Assembly: GCF_003628505.1 (NCBI RefSeq)
Contig: NZ_RBZP01000002.1
Coordinates: forward strand, 124,001 to 188,000
DNA length: 64,000 nt
Source of the DNA: Oceanobacillus halophilus
GTDB lineage: Bacteria > Bacillota > Bacilli > Bacillales > Amphibacillaceae
Reading direction: 5' to 3'
The notes below the pieces were generated by a model that worked only from the letters and a program-made list of their open reading frames with translations, was not told where the DNA came from and did not search any database. This document shows, piece by piece, positions 53,958-62,700 of this stretch. How positions within the stretch are numbered: position 1 is the first letter of the stretch; the number at the start of each line of letters is the position of its first letter. A program made the position numbers and the translations under genes.

Positions 53958-53973
53958 ATGCAAACGCTTGCAT
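53958..53973. promoter_or_regulatory. LacI-type operator of the GH15 gene
   Basis: ATGCAAACGCTTGCAT has perfect six-base arms around ACGC, followed by another half site, GTTTGCAC. It is also close to cre, so the local LacI protein, CcpA or both could use it. Confidence 0.7.
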
Positions 53974-54057
53974 TGTGTTTGCACAGAAATAATATCAATT
54001 AATTATGGAGCTGTCAACACATTCTTGACGGAATACGGATAAAAAGGCTACTATCTT

Positions 54058-54450
54058 TTAGAAAAGCACCTTTCATGATTTTTGCGGTTTTTAAATGGTA
54101 TAATTGATAGATAATCCTAATAACTTGAATTCATAGTAATGTGCTTAATCCCGCTGCGGAAATACACTACGCTTTCCGCGGGCGCTGCTGAGCCTACTCC
54201 GAGCTATCGCTCTCCGTTGTCTCACCTAAGCTTTTCGTCCCGCAGCGAGAGTACTACTTGATTAAGCTTCTTTGGCCTTGCGCCGAGGAACCTACTGCGG
54301 AGCGTTACTTTTGGATGCAGGTGCAGTTATGGTCTTTCCGCGAGGAGGCTGAGGCCGAGCCGTGAGCGAGAGCAATTCTGAATGAAAGTAATCCGCAATC
54401 TATGCAAAAACATGGAACAAAATAACAATTTTTTTAAAAATAGCCTTTAG
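54058..54450. repeat. MITE-like element, copy E (rearranged)
   Basis: Ends show GAAAAGCACCTTTCATGATTTTTGC and the right part AACAATTTTTTTAAAAATAGCC (in part). Interior: GGTATAATTGATAGATAATCC, CGGAAATACACTACGCTTTC-CGCGG, GCTGAGCCTACTCC, TCTCACCTAAGC, a stretch shared with copy G (GAGAGTACTACTTGATTAAG) and a stretch shared with copy F (GCGTTACT, GGTGCAGTTA). It looks like a mosaic of two cores. Confidence 0.75.
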
Positions 54451-54487
54451 AATAAATCCATTTACTATGACTTTCATAACAACAAAA

Positions 54488-54510
54488 AACAGGAACGTTT
54501 AGTCCCTGTT
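54488..54510 (-). terminator. Terminator of the thioesterase gene
   Basis: AACAGG and CCTGTT arms, six bases after the stop, followed on the minus strand by TTTTTTGTTG. Confidence 0.75.
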
Positions 54511-54515
54511 CTGAA

Positions 54516-55271
54516 TTATTTCTTCTCTATTTCTAACTTTGCCTTAAATACGACTTTATCTTCTTTTTCATTCAATCCTTCAATGTAAATCTGCTTGGAA
54601 ACAACATCTGAAGTATCTTTCTTTAGAATAATGGAATCTCCTGGTAAGGCTTCTTGATTAAAGTTTACTTCCATAGCTTTTATTTCATGTGCTTTGTGTT
54701 GTTCAATAGGAAAACAATCCATTATAAAATCAACATATTTAGAATTATTTAAATGTCCATTAAAATCGACGTCACTATACCCTATAACTTTTTTATAGGC
54801 GGTTTCAAGGCGGTCCGTAACTTTTAAGCGTTTTAGTTTATAATCAATTGCCCGTTCTTCCACAACAGAAGGATATGTTAACGAAATGTGCGCAGGTCTT
54901 TTTAACTTTCTTTCTTTTAAGTCCATAATTACCCATGCTGATATTGCACGAATAATTGATTCCCCATTTTGATCACGGACAATGAAGTCTCTTTCAAATT
55001 CTAATCTTCCAGGCTCTTGTGGCCACGTTTCTATCGTTATTTGCTCATCCCATTTTGGCATCCGTTCGATTTCTACACGAATTCGCATAAGTATCCAGGC
55101 TACACCGTACTTTTCCTCTAACTTATCAATTCCAGCTCCTAAATCCGCTGCAGACAAACTAGCAACTTCCTGAAAATAACTAAAAAGTGTACTCCATTTC
55201 AATCGTTTAGTAAAATCAACATCTCGCAGATCAATATGATAATTCTTTTTAAAAACAACAGTTTGTTCCAT
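54516..55271 (-). CDS. Acyl-ACP thioesterase (FatA/FatB family)
   Basis: A 251-residue double hot-dog thioesterase that releases free fatty acids from acyl carrier protein. The first hot-dog begins YHIDLRDVDFTKRLKWSTLF, and the second has the catalytic pair in DVDFNGHLNNSKYVDF (N and H) and a glutamate further on (FNQEALPGD). The protein is bacterial-sized and lacks plant extensions. ATG 55271 follows AAGGAG. It stands alone, so whether its product is used for membrane adaptation or export cannot be said. Confidence 0.9.
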   Translation of the reverse strand: MEQTVVFKKNYHIDLRDVDFTKRLKWSTLFSYFQEVASLSAADLGAGIDKLEEKYGVAWILMRIRVEIERMPKWDEQITIETWPQEPGRLEFERDFIVRDQNGESIIRAISAWVIMDLKERKLKRPAHISLTYPSVVEERAIDYKLKRLKVTDRLETAYKKVIGYSDVDFNGHLNNSKYVDFIMDCFPIEQHKAHEIKAMEVNFNQEALPGDSIILKKDTSDVVSKQIYIEGLNEKEDKVVFKAKLEIEKK

Positions 55272-55604
55272 TTTGTATACTCCTTATACTCTATCTAATC
55301 TAGCTTTCATTTTATCATAAGAAAGATATGTTAACATTTTTGGTCATTCATAGAACCATTCATCGTCGCCACTTATAGGAAGACCTTCCTATCTCCTCTT
55401 CCTACATCAATGAATAAAATAAGAACACCGAGTGATACTTGTTAATCTAGTTTTCGATTAATATATAGATAAGAGATAAACCATTAATTAGCTATGGGAT
55501 TATTTAGTAGTTCAATTCAGTAAAATAATAGACCTTTTTTCCTATTACATGTGATAATCTATACATATGTAAAAAATTGTCGTTAGGAAAAGAGGTAAAT
55601 CACA
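55272..55604. other. Intergenic region upstream of the c-di-GMP regulator
   Basis: 333 bases between divergent genes. The one clear structure is ATAGGAAG-AC-CTTCCTAT at 55375-55392, perfect eight-base arms with a two-base centre, too tight for an RNA hairpin and so more likely a protein site. No repeat element is present. Confidence 0.6.
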
Positions 55605-58109
55605 ATGAGTAACCAAGAAAAGATAAATATACTCTTAGTTGATGATCGACCCGAGAATCTTATTGCTATTGAGGCAATTATTGAAAAAGATGAATATAAC
55701 CTAATCAAAGCTTCCTCAGGAGAAGAAGCACTGAAGCATTTACTGAAATATAAAGTCGCATTGATTTTATTAGATGTTCAAATGCCCGGTATGGATGGCT
55801 TTAGTACAGCAAAGATTATTAAAGCACGTGAAAAAACAAAAGATATCCCTATTCTGTTTATCACAGCAAACAACATGGAATCCGAACATATATTTATGGG
55901 ATATTCAGTCGGAGCCATCGACTACATACTAAAGCCTGTGGACCCACTAGTGTTAAAAGCCAAGGTAGAAGGATTTGTAGATATATATAAAATGAAACAA
56001 CAACTCCTCCAGCAAGCACAAACTTTAATAGATAAAACAAAGCAACTGGAAGAAACAAATGCTCAGTTAAATGAAATGACGGGAAAACTTCGCTTTTCGG
56101 AAGAACTTGCAAGTGCTATCAATGAGACCTCCATTGACTCTATGTTCATATTAGATAGAGATGGCATTATATTACGATGCAATCCTTCTGTAAACAATAT
56201 TTTTTTTCACATTGGCACAGAGCTAATAGGTGAAAATATATCTATTTTATTTACTGATGAAGAATCTAAAAAATATATAAATTGTCTATTAACAAACATA
56301 CAACATACTGGAAATCTTCAAGGCGTTGAAAAACAAAAAGAAGTGGTAGCAACTCGTAAAAACGGTTCTACCTTTTTAGCTGAAGTACAATTTGGGTTAA
56401 AAACGGTCTCTGATATTATTATCGTTGCTTGTACCATTCGGGATATTACGAAACAAAAGAAAAATGAAGAGTTAATCAAACATATGGCATATCATGATTT
56501 TTTGACCGATTTACCAAACAGAAGATCTTTAAATGTAACTCTTACTGAATACTTAAGGCATGCCAAAAAATATAATCAATCTCTAGGTGTTTTGTTCTTA
56601 GATATGGACCGCTTTAAAAATATTAATGATTCCCTAGGTCATATGATTGGTGACCGTGTGCTTCGTGAAGTATCAAATCGGTTGCTGGACACCGTACGGG
56701 AGAAGGATTTTGTTTCAAGAGTAAGTGGAGATGAATTCAGCATAATCTTGCCAAATACAGATAGAGAAGGTTCATTAGAAATTGCTGAGAACATTATCTC
56801 ATCCTTTCAGAAGCCTTTCATCATTGATAATTTCGAACTTTATCTAACCACGAGTATTGGATTAAGCATCTTTCCATATGATGGAGACAATGTTGCTGAA
56901 TTAATGAAGAATGCAGACACAGCACTTTATCGAGCAAAAGAACAAGGGAAAAATAAATACAACGTTTTCCATACTGGTATGAACATGCAAACCTACCGAT
57001 CCTTTATCATGCAAAATGATCTGCGTAAGGCAATTGAAAACGAGGAATTAGAACTTTATTATCAACCAAGAATTAATTTACAAAACCAGCAAGTCCTAGG
57101 TGCAGAAGCATTAATTCGGTGGAATCATCCAAATTGGGGAATCGTCCGTCCCAATGAATTCATTCCATTAGCAGAAGAAACAGGACAAATTATACCAATT
57201 GGTGAATGGGTATTAAGAAGTGTTTGTGAGCAAATTTGTTCATGGGAAAATACAGAGTTATCCCCTATTCGAATTGCAGTTAATTTCTCTGCTAAACAAT
57301 TTTTACAAGTAGACCTAATAGAAAGAATCCAACAAATTCTAGACGAAACACAAGTAAATCCTCAATTACTGGAAATTGAAATCACGGAAAGCGTCTTACT
57401 AAAAAATGAGGAACTAACATTAAAAACATTGCAATTACTAAGGAAAATGGGGATTTCTATCAGTATTGATGATTTTGGGACAGGGTATTCTTCCTTACAT
57501 TATCTTAGCCACTTGCCTTTAAATAGTTTAAAAATTGACCAATCTTTTGTTCAGGGGATAACGGAAAATGAAAGGAAGAATAAATCAATCATCACTTCCA
57601 TCATTTCGCTTGCTAAATCATTAAATCTCTCTGTAATTGCCGAAGGGGTAGAAACAACGGAACAACTCCATTTCTTAGCAAGTCAAAATTGTGATGAAAT
57701 CCAAGGATATTTATGTAGTCCTCCAGTTCCAGCACTACAGTTCATAGAAGCAATACAAAATAATGCATTTGTACCTATGATTAGTGAAAGAAAACATACT
57801 GCAGTTACAGATATCTCTCAGATGTCTGCTACCATGGAAGAAGCAGAAAGGCAAAATATTATTAAGGAAGCTTTGGCACAAATAAAAGAATTATACCGAA
57901 CAACTAGTCGGGAATTAGAAGTGTTTGAATTAATACTTGCCGGATTAAGCAATAAGGAAATATCTGAGAAATTATTTATTAGCGAACACACCGTAAAAAA
58001 CCATATTTCTAAAATTTTTCAAAAACTCCAAGTAAATGATCGCGCTCAAGCAATGGCTATGGTCTATCAACTATGTATTCAAGAAGGAGAAGGACTGGCT
58101 AATGAGTAG
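55605..58109 (+). CDS. REC-PAS-GGDEF-EAL-HTH regulator (c-di-GMP turnover plus DNA binding)
   Basis: An 834-residue single polypeptide: receiver domain (D13-D14, phosphoacceptor D57, K110); short coiled coil; PAS (about 165-285); GGDEF with the active-site variant SGDEF at 374-378 and an intact RxxD inhibitory site at 365-368; EAL with EAL at 501-503, EITES, DDFGTGYSS and later glutamate (AEGVE); and a C-terminal LuxR-type HTH (about 770-818, SEHTVKNHISKIFQKLQVND) very similar to that of DegU. Both enzyme domains look competent. Adding a DegU-like HTH to this series is rare. It is followed 43 bases later by a hybrid kinase, its probable phosphodonor. Confidence 0.95.
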   Translation: MSNQEKINILLVDDRPENLIAIEAIIEKDEYNLIKASSGEEALKHLLKYKVALILLDVQMPGMDGFSTAKIIKAREKTKDIPILFITANNMESEHIFMGYSVGAIDYILKPVDPLVLKAKVEGFVDIYKMKQQLLQQAQTLIDKTKQLEETNAQLNEMTGKLRFSEELASAINETSIDSMFILDRDGIILRCNPSVNNIFFHIGTELIGENISILFTDEESKKYINCLLTNIQHTGNLQGVEKQKEVVATRKNGSTFLAEVQFGLKTVSDIIIVACTIRDITKQKKNEELIKHMAYHDFLTDLPNRRSLNVTLTEYLRHAKKYNQSLGVLFLDMDRFKNINDSLGHMIGDRVLREVSNRLLDTVREKDFVSRVSGDEFSIILPNTDREGSLEIAENIISSFQKPFIIDNFELYLTTSIGLSIFPYDGDNVAELMKNADTALYRAKEQGKNKYNVFHTGMNMQTYRSFIMQNDLRKAIENEELELYYQPRINLQNQQVLGAEALIRWNHPNWGIVRPNEFIPLAEETGQIIPIGEWVLRSVCEQICSWENTELSPIRIAVNFSAKQFLQVDLIERIQQILDETQVNPQLLEIEITESVLLKNEELTLKTLQLLRKMGISISIDDFGTGYSSLHYLSHLPLNSLKIDQSFVQGITENERKNKSIITSIISLAKSLNLSVIAEGVETTEQLHFLASQNCDEIQGYLCSPPVPALQFIEAIQNNAFVPMISERKHTAVTDISQMSATMEEAERQNIIKEALAQIKELYRTTSRELEVFELILAGLSNKEISEKLFISEHTVKNHISKIFQKLQVNDRAQAMAMVYQLCIQEGEGLANE

Positions 58110-58152
58110 ATAATCATGGCTAGAAATTCTCTTTTGAAAGGGATGAAATCCA

Positions 58153-61100
58153 TTGAAAATCAGAACTAAATTGTTATTGGCACTTAGTACATTACCTATA
58201 TTATTAATCCTTCTTGTTGTTATTGGCAGGACCCAGGTTAGTAACTTCAATAACATTAGCGATACACTAGAAAAAAATTATGAATTAACTACGTTAGCTG
58301 AAACTATTCATCGCGATATGAAAGACGAATCAATCGCATTACGCAATTTGCTTCTCTATCAAAGTGAAACTACTATTCAAACAGAGATAGAAAACATTCG
58401 CTCCATCAGTATTAGAATATCCGAGAACATAAATGCATTAGAAACACATGCCACTACTTCAGAACAAAGACGTTTAATAGAACAATTAACATCAGCCAAT
58501 AAGCAATTTAATGACTATAAAAATGAAGTCATTTTATTGGTGAACAATGGAGATACCCAACAAGCAATTTCTCTAATGGATACGGAATCAGCAGATCTGC
58601 ATAACCAATTTTTTGAATTAATACCTGAAGTAACTACCGCTTTTGAATCTGATATGGTCTCTTCCATACAGACTGCCAAAGCAGATTTTAATAGGTACGT
58701 AATGATGGAATCTATTATATTAGGCATTGTTATTATATTTATTATGTCCATATTATTTCGAAGTGTCTGGATGCTGACATCACGATTAAACAAAGTCTCG
58801 AAGATTATGAGCAGAATTGCGAATGGTAAAACAGAACTAAATACAAAAGTAGAAGTCCTTGCTAATGATGAAATTGATGAAGTTGCCCAATCATTTAATC
58901 AAATGACAGCTTCTGTCGAGGAAAAAAGAGAGAAAGAAAAGGATTTAATTTGGACGAAAACACACCTGGCACAAGTTACCACAAACTTAAGTGGACAAAA
59001 GTCGGTAGAATCTTTATCTCAAACATTTCTCTCCCAAGTGGTTCCACTAGTTAGGGGTAGCCATGCTGTCTTTTATGTAAAAGAAGAAATGTCAGAAATA
59101 AAAGATCCTATTTTCCAATTACGTGCATCCTATGCCTTTAAAGAGCGAAAACATATGACAAATGAATTTCATCTAGGGGAAGGAATAATTGGTCAAGCAG
59201 TACTTGAAAAAACACCAATTATTTTATCGAATGTTCCATCTGATTACATTGCAGTTAAATCTGGTTTAGGAGAAGCTCCTCCACTAAACCTTTATGTATT
59301 GCCCATTCTATTTGAGGGAGAGGTAAAAGCTGTCTTAGAGATTGGATCCTTTGAAACATTTAGTGAGAAGGAACAAGATTTTCTTGAAGAACTTATTGAT
59401 GACTTTGGAATCATTCTGGATAGTATTACTGGAAGAATTAAATTAGCAAAGGCATTAGAAGAGTCCCAAACCCTAATGGAAGAAATCCAAGCACAGTCCG
59501 AAGAACTACAAACCCAGCAGGATGAGTTGAAGACAACCAATGAGGAGCTGGAACAACAGACAGAGGCATTAAAACGTTCAGAGGAGAAACTTCAACTACA
59601 GCAAGAAGAACTTGAACAAGCTAATGTGGAATTAGAAGAAAAAGCAAATAGCTTGGAAGAACAAAATCGTAAGTTTGAACAAAAAAACTACGAACTGGAA
59701 ACTGCACGAGCAGAACTTGAAGAAAGAGCAAAACAATTAGCTCTAAGTTCAAAATATAAATCGGAATTCCTGGCAAATATGTCACATGAACTTCGAACAC
59801 CGTTAAATAGCATGTTAATTTTATCAAAATTGTTAGCTGATAATATGGATGGCACCCTATCTGACAAACAAGTAGAATATGCCAAAACGATACACTCGTC
59901 AGGAAAAGATTTATTAACGCTAATCAATGATATCTTAGATTTATCAAAGATTGAATCTGGAAAAATGGATGTCCACCCAAGTAAAGTTCTACTAAAAGAT
60001 TTAACAACCTTTGTGGAAAGCAATTTTAAACCAGTTGCAGACAACAAAAACTTACGATTCCGTATAGAGGTAAATCAAGATACACCTGAATCCCTCTACA
60101 CAGATGAGACTAAAATTCAACAAGTATTAAAGAATCTTCTTGGAAATGCATTTAAATTCACAAAAACGGGGCATGTCTCACTGTATATAGATTATGATCA
60201 TTCTAAATCGTTGTTTGTATTTACGGTGCAAGATACGGGTATTGGGATTTCAAAAGACAAACAACAACTAATCTTTGAAGCATTCCAGCAGGCAGATGGA
60301 ACAACAAGCCGAAAATTCGGGGGCACTGGACTAGGTCTATCCATAAGTAAAGAAATTGCAACACTTTTAGGCGGTACAATCCATGTAGAAAGTAAAGAAG
60401 GAGAAGGTAGTACGTTTACTTTTTCTATAGAAAGCTTTGATGAAAAGAAGACAAATAGTACCATTCAAGAGGTCGCTGCCGCTACTGAACACACAGCTAG
60501 CAATCCTGATTCAGAAAAGGAAGAAATGGAGCCAAAATCAAATTCAGAATCAACATCTGAAATTGATGACAACAATCACATCAAACGACTTTTGATTGTT
60601 GATGATGATTTAAATCAGCGAAATAGTCTGATGGAGCTGATTGGTGATATGAATGTCATCATGAAAGCCGTATCAAGTGGAGTGGAAGCATTAGAAGAAT
60701 TAAAACGAAGTCCATTTGACTGTATTATCCTGGATTTAGGATTAACCGATACCACAGGTTTCCAATTACTAGAGGAAATCATGGAAAAAAATATAGCTAG
60801 CAATCTGAAAGTATTTGTATACACAGGTCGTGACTTAACCTCAAAAGAGGAACTATATTTAAATAAATATGCACAAACTATTATTATTAAAGACGAGCAT
60901 TCTCCACATCGATTAAAAGAGGAGCTCGAGTTGTATTTAAATCAAAATCTACAATATACTTCACCATTGGGATTACCCAAAAGTGTCATACACAACTCAG
61001 AAGATGCAGAACTAAAAGGAAAAAGAATTCTTCTCGTTGATGATGATATTCGAAATGTCTATGCATTATCTAGCATTCTTGAACACTATGGAATGGAGAT

Positions 61101-61386
61101 CATCTTTGCAGAAAATGGACTAGAAGGACTTGGTATTTTACAAAACAACCCAGAAATAGACTTAGTGTTAATGGACATTATGATGCCAGAAATGGATGGA
61201 TACGAGGCAACTAGAAGAATTAGAGAAATGCCAGATTTCTCAAATCTCCCTATAATAGCACTAACCGCTAAGGCTATGAAAGATGATCGCAAGAAATGCC
61301 TAGAAGCCGGTGCCTCCGATTATATTGTAAAACCAGTTGACACAGACCAACTAATATCCTTAATTAAGGTATGGTTGTTTAATTAG
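58153..61386 (+). CDS. Hybrid sensor histidine kinase (HAMP-GAF-HisKA-HATPase-REC-REC)
   Basis: A 1077-residue membrane kinase. TM1 is about 7-25, an extracellular helical sensor about 28-180, TM2 186-204, HAMP 205-260, GAF about 275-425, a long coiled coil about 435-530, HisKA with H545 in NMSHELRTP, HATPase (GTGLGLSISKEIA), a first receiver domain (IVDDDLNQ, LDLGLTD) and a second one (LVDDDIRNVYAL, LMDIMMPEMDG). The start is TTG 58153 with AAAGGG about ten bases upstream; an ATG in another frame just upstream is not used. Likely partner of the preceding regulator. The MITE-like copy F starts at the base after its stop codon. Confidence 0.94.
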   Translation: MKIRTKLLLALSTLPILLILLVVIGRTQVSNFNNISDTLEKNYELTTLAETIHRDMKDESIALRNLLLYQSETTIQTEIENIRSISIRISENINALETHATTSEQRRLIEQLTSANKQFNDYKNEVILLVNNGDTQQAISLMDTESADLHNQFFELIPEVTTAFESDMVSSIQTAKADFNRYVMMESIILGIVIIFIMSILFRSVWMLTSRLNKVSKIMSRIANGKTELNTKVEVLANDEIDEVAQSFNQMTASVEEKREKEKDLIWTKTHLAQVTTNLSGQKSVESLSQTFLSQVVPLVRGSHAVFYVKEEMSEIKDPIFQLRASYAFKERKHMTNEFHLGEGIIGQAVLEKTPIILSNVPSDYIAVKSGLGEAPPLNLYVLPILFEGEVKAVLEIGSFETFSEKEQDFLEELIDDFGIILDSITGRIKLAKALEESQTLMEEIQAQSEELQTQQDELKTTNEELEQQTEALKRSEEKLQLQQEELEQANVELEEKANSLEEQNRKFEQKNYELETARAELEERAKQLALSSKYKSEFLANMSHELRTPLNSMLILSKLLADNMDGTLSDKQVEYAKTIHSSGKDLLTLINDILDLSKIESGKMDVHPSKVLLKDLTTFVESNFKPVADNKNLRFRIEVNQDTPESLYTDETKIQQVLKNLLGNAFKFTKTGHVSLYIDYDHSKSLFVFTVQDTGIGISKDKQQLIFEAFQQADGTTSRKFGGTGLGLSISKEIATLLGGTIHVESKEGEGSTFTFSIESFDEKKTNSTIQEVAAATEHTASNPDSEKEEMEPKSNSESTSEIDDNNHIKRLLIVDDDLNQRNSLMELIGDMNVIMKAVSSGVEALEELKRSPFDCIILDLGLTDTTGFQLLEEIMEKNIASNLKVFVYTGRDLTSKEELYLNKYAQTIIIKDEHSPHRLKEELELYLNQNLQYTSPLGLPKSVIHNSEDAELKGKRILLVDDDIRNVYALSSILEHYGMEIIFAENGLEGLGILQNNPEIDLVLMDIMMPEMDGYEATRRIREMPDFSNLPIIALTAKAMKDDRKKCLEAGASDYIVKPVDTDQLISLIKVWLFN

Positions 61387-61712
61387 GCTCTTTTCGTATA
61401 GTATGTTTTTTTTATAAGTATTCAGTTGATAGAAACTCCTGATTTATTTAATTCAGAATAGTTAGCTCTCGCTTACACTTATGAATGTTTTCTGCTGTCA
61501 TTCGCTCCGGCAGAATACTTGCGGTTCGCGGGCACGGCTTCAGCCTCCTCGCGGAAAAAGCGTAACTGCGCCTGCGTCTACCAGTAACGCTTCGAAGTAG
61601 GCTTCCTCTGCGCAAGGGCCAAAGTAGCATAAGGGTATATAGCAGTATTCTTAATTAAAGTAATCCACAGTCTATATAAAATTCAGATGTTCTAAACATT
61701 ATTATTCTAAAA
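61387..61712. repeat. MITE-like element, copy F
   Basis: Begins GGCTCTTTTCGTATAGTATG directly after the kinase TAG stop, continues with CAGTTGATAGAAACTCCTGA, TTCAGAATAG, GCTCTCGCTTACACTTATGA and CTCCGGCAGAATACTTGCGG, then a GC core (CGGCTTCAGCCTCCTCGCGG, TGCGCCTGCGTCTACCAGTA), and ends with TATAGCAGTATTCTTAATTA, CCACAGTCTATATAAAAT. It separates the kinase from cheR. Confidence 0.87.
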
Positions 61713-61726
61713 AGATAGGATTAAAG

Positions 61727-62581
61727 ATGATGAATAACAGGATAAATCCATTTCAATCTTCACCAGAGGAATTAGAAAGATTAGAGATTGAGTTGTTTTT
61801 AAAAGGAATATATGAATGGTACGGTTACGATTATCGTAATTATGCCTATCAATCGATAAGAAGGAGAATTTGGCATCGGGTTTATGATGAGAATTTATCT
61901 GGTATTCTTGCACTACTAGATAAAGTGTTACATGATACAGAATGCTTAAACAGGTTAATTGCGGACTTTTCCATTAATGTTACGGAAATGTTCCGTGATC
62001 CCAAGTTCTTTTTGGAATTTCGTGAAAATGTTGTTCCATTATTAAGAACCTATCCTTCTATCAGGATATGGCATGCTGGATGCGCAACAGGCGAAGAGGT
62101 CTATTCAATGGCAATTTTACTCCATGAAGAAGGTTTATATAACCGTGCAAAAATTTATGCAACAGATATAAACCAAAATGTACTGAAGACAGCTAAAAAA
62201 GGACTTTTTCCAATAGAAAACATGAAAAAATACACTAGTAATTACTTGCAATCAGGTGGTAAACTAGCTTTTTCCGAATATTATACAGTCACCAAGAATG
62301 GCGTTCAATTTCATCCATTCCTTTCGAAAAACATCCTTTTTGCACAGCATAATCTTGTAACGGATCGGTCATTTAATGAATTTCACGTGATTTTTTGCAG
62401 AAACGTTCTTATCTATTTCAATAAAGAATTACAAATGAACGTGCATGAACTTTTTTACGAAAGTCTATGCAGATTTGGTGTCCTTGGACTTGGTGACAAA
62501 GAAACCATTGCCTATACGGATAAATCGGATTGTTATGATGAGATTAGTACCAATCAGAAGTTGTTTCAAAAGACGAAGTAA
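61727..62581 (+). CDS. cheR: CheR-type protein glutamate methyltransferase
   Basis: A 284-residue SAM-dependent methyltransferase of the CheR class: N-terminal helical domain with YQSIRRRIWHRVYDENLSG, then the Rossmann-type catalytic domain with FSINVTEMFRDPKFFLEF, the SAM loop WHAGCATGEEVYSMAILL and VIFCRNVLIYF. The N-terminal basic helix may bind receptor tails. It lies after the kinase in the same direction, separated by a repeat. CheR genes are often next to multi-domain kinases of this kind, so it may work in that pathway rather than in chemotaxis. No CheB is present. Confidence 0.92.
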   Translation: MMNNRINPFQSSPEELERLEIELFLKGIYEWYGYDYRNYAYQSIRRRIWHRVYDENLSGILALLDKVLHDTECLNRLIADFSINVTEMFRDPKFFLEFRENVVPLLRTYPSIRIWHAGCATGEEVYSMAILLHEEGLYNRAKIYATDINQNVLKTAKKGLFPIENMKKYTSNYLQSGGKLAFSEYYTVTKNGVQFHPFLSKNILFAQHNLVTDRSFNEFHVIFCRNVLIYFNKELQMNVHELFYESLCRFGVLGLGDKETIAYTDKSDCYDEISTNQKLFQKTK

Positions 62582-62649
62582 GTAAACTTACATCTATTGA
62601 CATGTAGAAACCTTGATACCAAATCAAAAAAATATTGCCAAAGTAAAAA

Positions 62650-62685
62650 GCCCTGAAGAATACTACATCATCCATTCTTCAAGGC
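62650..62685. terminator. Shared terminator of cheR and the exonuclease gene
   Basis: GCCCTGAAGAAT and ATTCTTCAAGGC arms with one mismatch and a 12-base loop, with A and T runs on the two sides; the two genes converge on it. Confidence 0.75.
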
Positions 62686-62700
62686 CTTTCTTTTATCATT

